DNA of 64,000 nt, taken from NCBI GenBank assembly GCA_002205965.3, contig NADL03000517.1, positions 124,001-188,000 of the forward strand, given 5' to 3'. The notes below the pieces were generated by a model. The model ran no database searches. It saw only the letters and a list, made by a program, of their open reading frames with translations, and was not told where the DNA came from. A program made the position numbers and the translations under genes. This DNA is from Kappaphycus alvarezii (Eukaryota > Rhodophyta > Florideophyceae > Gigartinales > Solieriaceae). Below are positions 57,775-64,000 of the stretch, piece by piece (positions within the stretch are counted from its first letter, which is position 1; each line of letters begins with the position of its first letter).

Positions 57775-58460
57775 TCACTACAGTACGGACAGGCTGCCCT
57801 GTCCCGGGCACACGTTTCGTGCCACGTGTGATTGCCACGTTTTAGGGCCACGTGTGGGGCCAAAGCAATTACATTTATTCCCTTAATTATCCCTTTATTT
57901 TAGTAATTATTGTTGAACTAATTAGCTGACAGTGCCACAGTAGGTGGCACCGTTACTACTTAGGGCCGTCGGCCTTAGGATCCCTACCAGAAAACGACAA
58001 AAAACCAATGGACCAACTTCCATCCCCGAAATTCCCTGACCAGCACCACCAAGACCGGAGTAGTCCGGTGTAGTTTGTCTAGGTTTTGCCTAGTTGAATG
58101 ACCGGCAAGCCTAGCGCTGCACGGGATCACTGCAGCTAGACCAACTAGTGTGCGCCCGAAGTAGGCGGCGCTACTCGTGTCCGTAGTAGACACAGTGACC
58201 GGAGTAGTCACATTTTACTAACCCTTTCGGGCGTTTCCTGGAGTAGGATCGCCTACCCTAACTAACTATCTCCCACCTCCTTTCTCCTCTTCTCCCCTTT
58301 TTTCCTTCTCAAATCCCCACTCCAGGCCAACCTGGAGGATCTGAGGGCGTCCTCCTAGTCCTTTTCGAGCGCGACCTACGGTCGCTCTACCCTGCTACTT
58401 TCGTAGCTGTCTAGCCCAGCTAGACTGGTCTCCCGAAGAAGCCTCGCTTCTAATTCCCCC
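57775..58460. repeat. GC-rich island made of many short hairpins
   Basis: At least a dozen short, mostly perfect inverted repeats follow one another. Examples are GGACAGG-CTGC-CCTGTCC (57,787), GTGCCAC-AGTAG-GTGGCAC (57,932), ACCGGA-GTAG-TCCGGT (58,054), CTAGG-TTTTG-CCTAG (58,079), GTGTC-CGTAGTA-GACAC (58,177) and GTGAC-CGGAGTA-GTCAC (58,195). Further ones are CTCCAGG-CCAA-CCTGGAG (58,320), CGACC-TAC-GGTCG (58,372), GCTAC-TTTC-GTAGC (58,394), GTCTAG-CCCAG-CTAGAC (58,409) and AGAAGC-CTC-GCTTCT (58,437). Stems differ in sequence while several loops share AGTAG. An AT-rich spacer lies at about 57,863-57,928, and a less structured stretch at about 57,970-58,050. No long open frame. It differs in composition from all flanking DNA. 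Confidence 0.75.
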
Positions 58461-58469
58461 ACCTGGTGC

Positions 58470-60535
58470 GTGGACCTTCCATTCCATTCTACTACACCAA
58501 GTGCTACATCAAAAAAGTCCCGAAATATGGTCAAAGTATGTTTTTACTATTAAATATATTCACTAGACATAATAGAGTCTATCTTTTATTTGAGTCTTGA
58601 ATAAATAGGGCTGAAGTCCCTTAATCACGGGAGCTGCAGTTCGTTCATGTTTTCTATGGATGCTACCGGTATGTAAATTTATGTTGCGGAAAATATAAAA
58701 TTAAACTAGTTATCCATGAATCCTAGAGAAATTATATCCTATACGAATATTTTATCGAGGATATAACTGCAGATAAAAAATTCAATTAAGAAATATTTGG
58801 AGGCACATGTTGAATAGATGAGAAAGTTTTTTCCGTACTTTATTTCTTGCAGACTTTTCTTAATCAGCAAAAATTGAGCACCTTTTTTGTATCTCTAATT
58901 TCTCGGCAACATGCAGGAAAAAAATTAAAAATTCCTTTAGGTAATTCAAAACCTTCGATAAATCGCCAAAATAATTGGTTCTGTGGCACCGTAAAAATTC
59001 AGTTCCATTCCTTTTCGGCTTCTTTAAAGGATTTTTTGCAAAAGTTGGTATTATTTGCTTGAATTTCTTTTCATGTTTAAAAATTGCAATTATTACCTTT
59101 TCGATTAATGAAATTGATAGGTCGTAGTTGGGATTCTGAATCGTGATATATATACCTTTATACTTTAGTCCAATTCTTACAATATTACGATTAAACTTAT
59201 CTGTTCTGACACGAAGCTTCGTATAGACCCATACAAATCTGGAAATAGCTGTTATACATCTCTAACTTGTGAAGCACCCAAATCCCCCTAGACGTCTCCC
59301 TGAGGAATTCTCTGCTATTTCGGCCATAAAATTTATTTTTAATTGCTAGTAGAGAGTTTTTTTGAACTAAATTGTGCCTCACTGGAGTTATTGGCTTCCA
59401 ACCATAACATACACTCTAATATTTCAAAATCTTTTCTGTTCGGCATTTAATTACTTCAAAGAGAAACCATAAAGAGTTTTTGGATAAGCATAGAAGTAAT
59501 TCTAGCCACACGCTATATGCTACTGTCGTGAGGATAACATAACCTTTTGTGGATAACATAACCTTTTGCATTGAAGAGTAACTGATTTTGGAAGCATTTT
59601 ACAGTAATTTGAAATTAATTTCCTACTAGGGAGTCCTGATCGAGATTAATTTGAACCCGAATCCTGGAAAGCCCCCTCCACAGGTAGTTTATCCGCTTTC
59701 TTGACATGAATATTTTTATCGGTCACTGTCATCTCTAATGCTCAAGGGAATTCATACCTTCCAGTGACTGGTGACTCATAGTTCGGTTATTATACTTTAT
59801 TTCCCCGGGAGAGTGCGTGAGCTGATTATCAGTGAGTTCACTTGAGAGTGATTCAAATCATTACTCAAAGGTACCCAAAAGAGAGGTGATGTAATTATCT
59901 CACCACTAAAGCTAATGAAAAAATCAAACAAGAATTGTAGTCAGCACGGCGGGATGGGCATAAATATCACGACAAGTACCATTCACAATAAACACATCAT
60001 CGATTTACAAAACAACAAACCAACTAACAAGGTCATCCAAACACTGCTTCAGGTAGTCAACCGTTGTGTCGCAAACCCAATCGTCTCCCCCTTCTCGTGG
60101 AGACGTTGAAGCCGGCCAAGGTTTAGGACCGCAAGGGGTTGCTTCTTGCCGCCCGCGGGATCCTTTACGAGAAATTCGACAGTCATCTTGAAATTTTTTC
60201 GCGAGTGGTACAATTTCACTCAAATTGGGCATTCATTACTTCCTTTGCTCGGTTAATTTCCATTCTGTGGACAGCAATGTCGCCTATTTCAACCGATTGA
60301 TGGACCACTTATTAACTAATTGCAACGTGAGTCACATTTGAGAGATCTTAGCTTATGTTATCAAAAACTTCCTGATGTGTGTCGTTTTCGGACTTTTTAA
60401 AAATCTTGGAGTTCGTTTATGTTGGTTAGGTTTTGTTTTTATCACTGCAATATGCATGTGCACCACTGTGAAGTCGCTACAAAATTAATTTTAAATAGGG
60501 TGACTAACTTCTGCGTGTTGCGGGGCACGACCTAT
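58470..60535. other. no recognisable gene
   Basis: AT-rich. A 19-bp direct duplication (GGATAACATAACCTTTTG type) lies at about 59,533-59,569. Open frames are short. Confidence 0.4.
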
Positions 60536-60539
60536 TACT

Positions 60540-61200
60540 GACGCCGCACTTCTGGACCAAAAGCGTAGCTTAGTTTCTGGTATAAGCCGGTCTTCATCCC
60601 CCCCGTAGAACATCCGCTGCGCGATGCTACAGCTGGCGCTTATTTCCCTATGACCTTTGATGATGTCTCAGAAGGTGATCCTAACGAGTCGAAAGCCAGC
60701 GGCACAAAATCCCATGCTAATCTTGATCTTCCAGGTAGGACGTCGCCAGAAATGGCAGCCATTTGCGAGGCTAGGTCCCTCTTCTTTCGCTTGTCTGCTG
60801 CGTTCGCAACGGCTCGCGCTTTTCGTGCTACCATTGACATATAGCACTCCTGAAATGGCGAGGATACGGTGATGTCGTAGGCCACTGGAACAGGGAGTGG
60901 GGTGTTCAATGCGTCAGATAGCGGGTGCACCAGAATATCTGCGGGTCGCGCATTCAGTCCGGGGAGTAAGTATTTGATCTCATATTGGACGCCAACTCCT
61001 GTTGCGTTAAACAGCTCTCTCCCAAGTACTCTCACAACTGCGGTGTGCCGGTTGGTCCACCGGAGACCATTGTTACAAAGGTCTGCTGCATAGTCCATTT
61101 CAGCCCATTGTTTATTAATGGAAGCAGAAAACCCTAGTTTCAGTAGCATAAAAAGCCGTGGTAGACTCAAGCTTCGAGTAGTAAATGACTGAAGCGGATT
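60540..61200 (-). pseudogene. LINE fragment: RLE-like C-terminal domain, second subfamily
   Basis: A minus-strand frame open from about 61,200 to 60,640 has NRHTAVVRVLGRELFNATGV, GVQYE, then LNARPADILVHPLSD, VAYDITVSSPFQECYM and a long helix with AVANAADKRKKRDL. The RHT, E, RPAD and YDITVSSP elements are the finger end and PD-(D/E)xK-like core of RLE-type LINEs. It is clearly more distant from the 13-27-kb copies (which have DFFDVTFVNP) and nearer the 1.1-kb copy. A stop closes the frame at 60,640; similar low-complexity C-terminal sequence may continue to about 60,540. There is no start codon or polymerase, so it is 5'-truncated. Confidence 0.65.
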
Positions 61201-61209
61201 TCTCCTGAA

Positions 61210-63165
61210 CTAATTGGCCGAAATAGGAGCCTCGGCGAATCAGGTCACATTCGTGATCCGCATCATTATATTGCAGTCACTGTCAACTCTTGCATTCCGT
61301 ATATAGAATAACCTTTATTCGTTCGCACCTTTGAGATGAATGAAAAAGTGCTTTAGGGAAGGCCAGCGGTCCAGTGGTGGGCTTTTTTGAAACTTCTCAA
61401 GCACTGACGGCGCTTTGGTGATTTCCAGGCATGGTTTTGTTGCCAAGTAAATTATTAAAGCCAAATAATTCTCGTTGAGGTCTAAGGAACAAACCGAGTC
61501 GTCCAAGTTTATCGGTCTGTATACCTTATTCATTGTTGTAACGACTTAACTTAGTACAAGAGAATGGTTATTGCTAACTCTTGCAATTTTTTGTGCACCC
61601 AGTAAATGAAGCTCATGATATCTGTACTGATGTTAATTATAAAATCGGAAATATCCGAACACCTTAAAGAAATCGTCCGAGCGGCCTAGTCAGGATCCGG
61701 GAGCTTTTCGGAAACCAAACAGAGATTTAACCAGATTAATCCATCGTTGGCGACATCAAATTTATTGTTTTTTGGGAGCTTGATCCAGATGTATTGCCCA
61801 AACTTAAGTGGCGCATTCATAAAAACCTTTTACGTCAAAGTGCTCCATATCCCAGTATATGCCGACAGCGACCGCTTAAACCGTACAAATCGACTCGATA
61901 AATGCTACTGGATCAAACTCAACAACTTTTACTAGCACACAACAAACCCCATCAATGCAGAAACCCTTAGTATTTTTCAGAGTCTCCCGCAATTCTCACT
62001 CCACCTTCATTAACTATAAAATTAGCGACGCTCATAGCTCTCGTTTTTTGTGTGGACAACTTTTGCCAGTTTTTCCTGTGTTTTTATTGGTTGATATCTG
62101 GTAAAGTTTTTTAGCATTTTCTGAATGCACCCACTGTTCTACGATATGTCACACTTATCTTGTCTTTACCACCATTGGATTTACCGGGCTCGAGTTGTGA
62201 CGAGGTAGGTCTGAACGAAATATAACCTTCCGTAAAGGCTATTTTATAGGAGAGAGAATCTTTTACTCTTTACTTATCTGGGGGAAAAGGGGGTGTCTTT
62301 ATTGAGATGTATGGATTGGCTGGAACCCATTTGGAGTTGCAAATCTGCATGTCATGTTTACTTATCTTGAGTGTACACTTTTTTTATAGACGCTTTAACA
62401 TAAAAATCTGAAAAAAGTAGAAATAAGCCAAAAAATCAAATAATGCGATTTGTCACGTAATGAAGATGTTCGTGGACGTGGCTTGATTAGATTCCGACCA
62501 TTTTCTCCAGAAAGCTCAGTTTTCCATACAACGAACATAAGGCCTCCAAACTTTATTGTAAGTTTAATTGTAGGCACCGAACCATCACCGAAAATGCGGG
62601 GATCACTACAAAGTACCAACAAAACAGCAAACCCCCAAACCCGTTACCGCTGCTATTCTGGCGGCATTAAAGATCCTTATCAAGCGGATTTCCTTGCCCA
62701 TTCAGTGTGGCACCATTCCAACTAGATCCATCTCAACCTGCGATCGAATCCAATGTTGTTCCCGTGCCACTGACAAACGCTGTCATTTGGCTTCCCCTAC
62801 TGTAGTTGCTCAATTTTAAGCTTTTCTTTTGCAACCCGTTCCTGATCCTTGGCTGCTTCCCCTTTCTCTACCTTCTCTCATTCTTTGGCTTGCAATTATT
62901 CGCGAATGAAATGCACATTTTCAAGCAATGTTACACTCTCTTCAGGACCAGGTGGATTGTGGAAGACACCCATAATGTGAGTACTTGCCTGTGTCGAAGC
63001 AGAGCTTGTCGAAATTGTCCCTCTCACACATACAGCATCATCAATGGTTTTAACATTCCGCAAAGGTTCAGCAATTTCTGCAGTGCAGTTGATGCACCGC
63101 TTGCATTTGCAATAATATTTTAAAGCCTTGTATAAGTTACTGCATTACTTCGCCGCCCTTCAGCG
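61210..63165. other. no well-supported gene
   Basis: A 72-codon ATG-to-TAA minus-strand frame at 61,315-61,533 (MNKVYRPINLDDSVCSLDLN) and a 91-codon plus-strand frame at 62,450-62,725 are protein-like but unrecognised. On the minus strand near 62.8-63.1 kb, protein-like charged sequence (EREAAKDQERVAKEKLKIEQ) could be an upstream part of a decayed element. Confidence 0.35.
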
Positions 63166-63169
63166 AGGG

Positions 63170-63965
63170 AAAAGCTTGGGTGTTTTACTCTTGGAGATAT
63201 ATCCGATCTATCCCATGGTTTTCCAGACAACCACAATCGATTCAAAAAGGATATACCGACACAGTAATGGGGAAAAAACTACGCTCCCTTAAATGCTACC
63301 TTCAGGCCGGCCATCAAGCAGGCCGCATCGGACATGACGGCTGCTGCGGCGTGCCTTTGCATCAAAACCCCCCGAACCTTTCCGTACGTCTCCAGTGCCC
63401 TCACGTCCACGTTCCTTGCCACGTCATTTAGCACTGCATATGCATCCGGGGCCACCCTCCAGAGTGGAGATTGGCGCAGGTACGGGCCTACTTCTGGTGG
63501 AGGTCGCGATAAAGGATTGATATCTTCTCTTCTTTGCATTTCGCGCCGCATTCAGAGGGGACATCGGGTTGAAGGCCCTCCCTCTCATGTTGGAGGGAGC
63601 GGGGGATTCACGAAGGTAACATCAAAAAAGTCGGCCCCTCCGCTGCCTCCCATTGCCTGGATGTCCGGTCTCGTGCGGTGGAGACCATGGCGTGGCTCTA
63701 CGACAGGATGACGAGCAGCTCTTGCCAGGTCTTTCGCGAGAAGGTTTACTTGGCGATCATGTCGGTTGATCCTGTGGGCTCCATGCAAGCAGTGCATGAG
63801 ATGGTCGCTATGTACATCGAGTGTGTCCGGGCAATTCCTTCTCGGGCATGGCGTGCCAGGGTGAAAAAGTGGGACTTGACAGTAGTATTGAAGCCACACC
63901 GAGAATTCTCGAGGTTCAATGTTGTCTGTAGCCCTTCAACGACCTCATTTCCTGCTCCTCTCGTA
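63170..63965 (-). pseudogene. LINE fragment: zinc finger, RLE-like core, C-terminus and 3' tail
   Basis: This is the longest copy of the family in the window. Minus-strand order: a finger of the form C-x6-C-x9-HLMHC (about 63,840-63,780), RINRHDRQVNLLAKDLARAA, HPVVEPR, RTRPDIQAMG and GGADFFDVTFVNP. After a frameshift comes AFNPMSPLNAARNAKKRRYQ; after another, APDAYAVLNDVARN, RALETYGKVRGVLMQRHA and SDAACLMAGL. The 3' tail (GGATATATCTCCAAGAGTAA, then AACACCCAAG) lies at about 63,222-63,177. At least two frameshifts are present. It may continue past the window end, where the reverse transcriptase would lie if it is kept. Confidence 0.75.
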
Positions 63966-64000
63966 GCCAAACTTTTAATATGTTCCCGAAATCAGGTCTA

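Overview
The window looks like nuclear DNA of a transposon-rich microbial eukaryote. Evidence: one gene has a clear spliceosomal intron, and there are LTR retrotransposons, LINE remnants and a PIF/Harbinger-like transposase remnant; genes are very sparse, and I saw no bacterial operon structure. The two host genes are flotillins of the compact animal-like type, so an opisthokont or other protist (for example a zoosporic fungus or relative) is possible, but I cannot name the lineage.

Layout. 0-9 kb is a graveyard of minus- and plus-strand transposon pieces: a LINE C-terminal domain (1.1-1.6 kb), a decayed Ty3/Gypsy-type pol (3.2-5.0 kb) and a PIF/Harbinger-like transposase pseudogene (5.35-6.4 kb). 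About 9.9-21.2 kb is a distinct zone with roughly thirty copies of the short motif TACAGTA/TACTGTA. It holds the only well-supported host genes, a head-to-head flotillin pair (15.27-16.71 kb minus and 17.58-19.10 kb plus with one 159-bp intron), plus four pieces of one LINE family. 21-39 kb is increasingly AT-rich and carries more LINE pieces, a direct repeat present three times at about 5.1-kb spacing, a second decayed Gypsy-type element on the minus strand (30.6-35.5 kb), and the first copy of a 0.4-kb element with palindromic ends (33.85-34.27 kb). 39.63-45.83 kb is a nearly full-length Ty3/Gypsy chromovirus with two LTRs, followed by a related solo LTR (47.90-48.36 kb) and the second, inverted copy of the palindrome-ended element (48.49-48.89 kb). 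49-57 kb is AT-rich with no recognisable gene. 57.5-58.46 kb is a GC-rich island that consists largely of short hairpins in series. 60.5-64 kb holds two more LINE C-terminal fragments.

How it fits together. The flotillin pair shares an 867-bp intergenic region with two clusters of the TACAGTA-type motif, so joint regulation is plausible. Almost all the rest is mobile DNA. The LINE copies are mostly short 3'-end pieces, as expected from 5' truncation at insertion, and many share a 3' tail motif. The strongest candidates for something undescribed are the palindrome-ended 0.4-kb element and the hairpin island near 58 kb. All calls were made by eye, with no database search.
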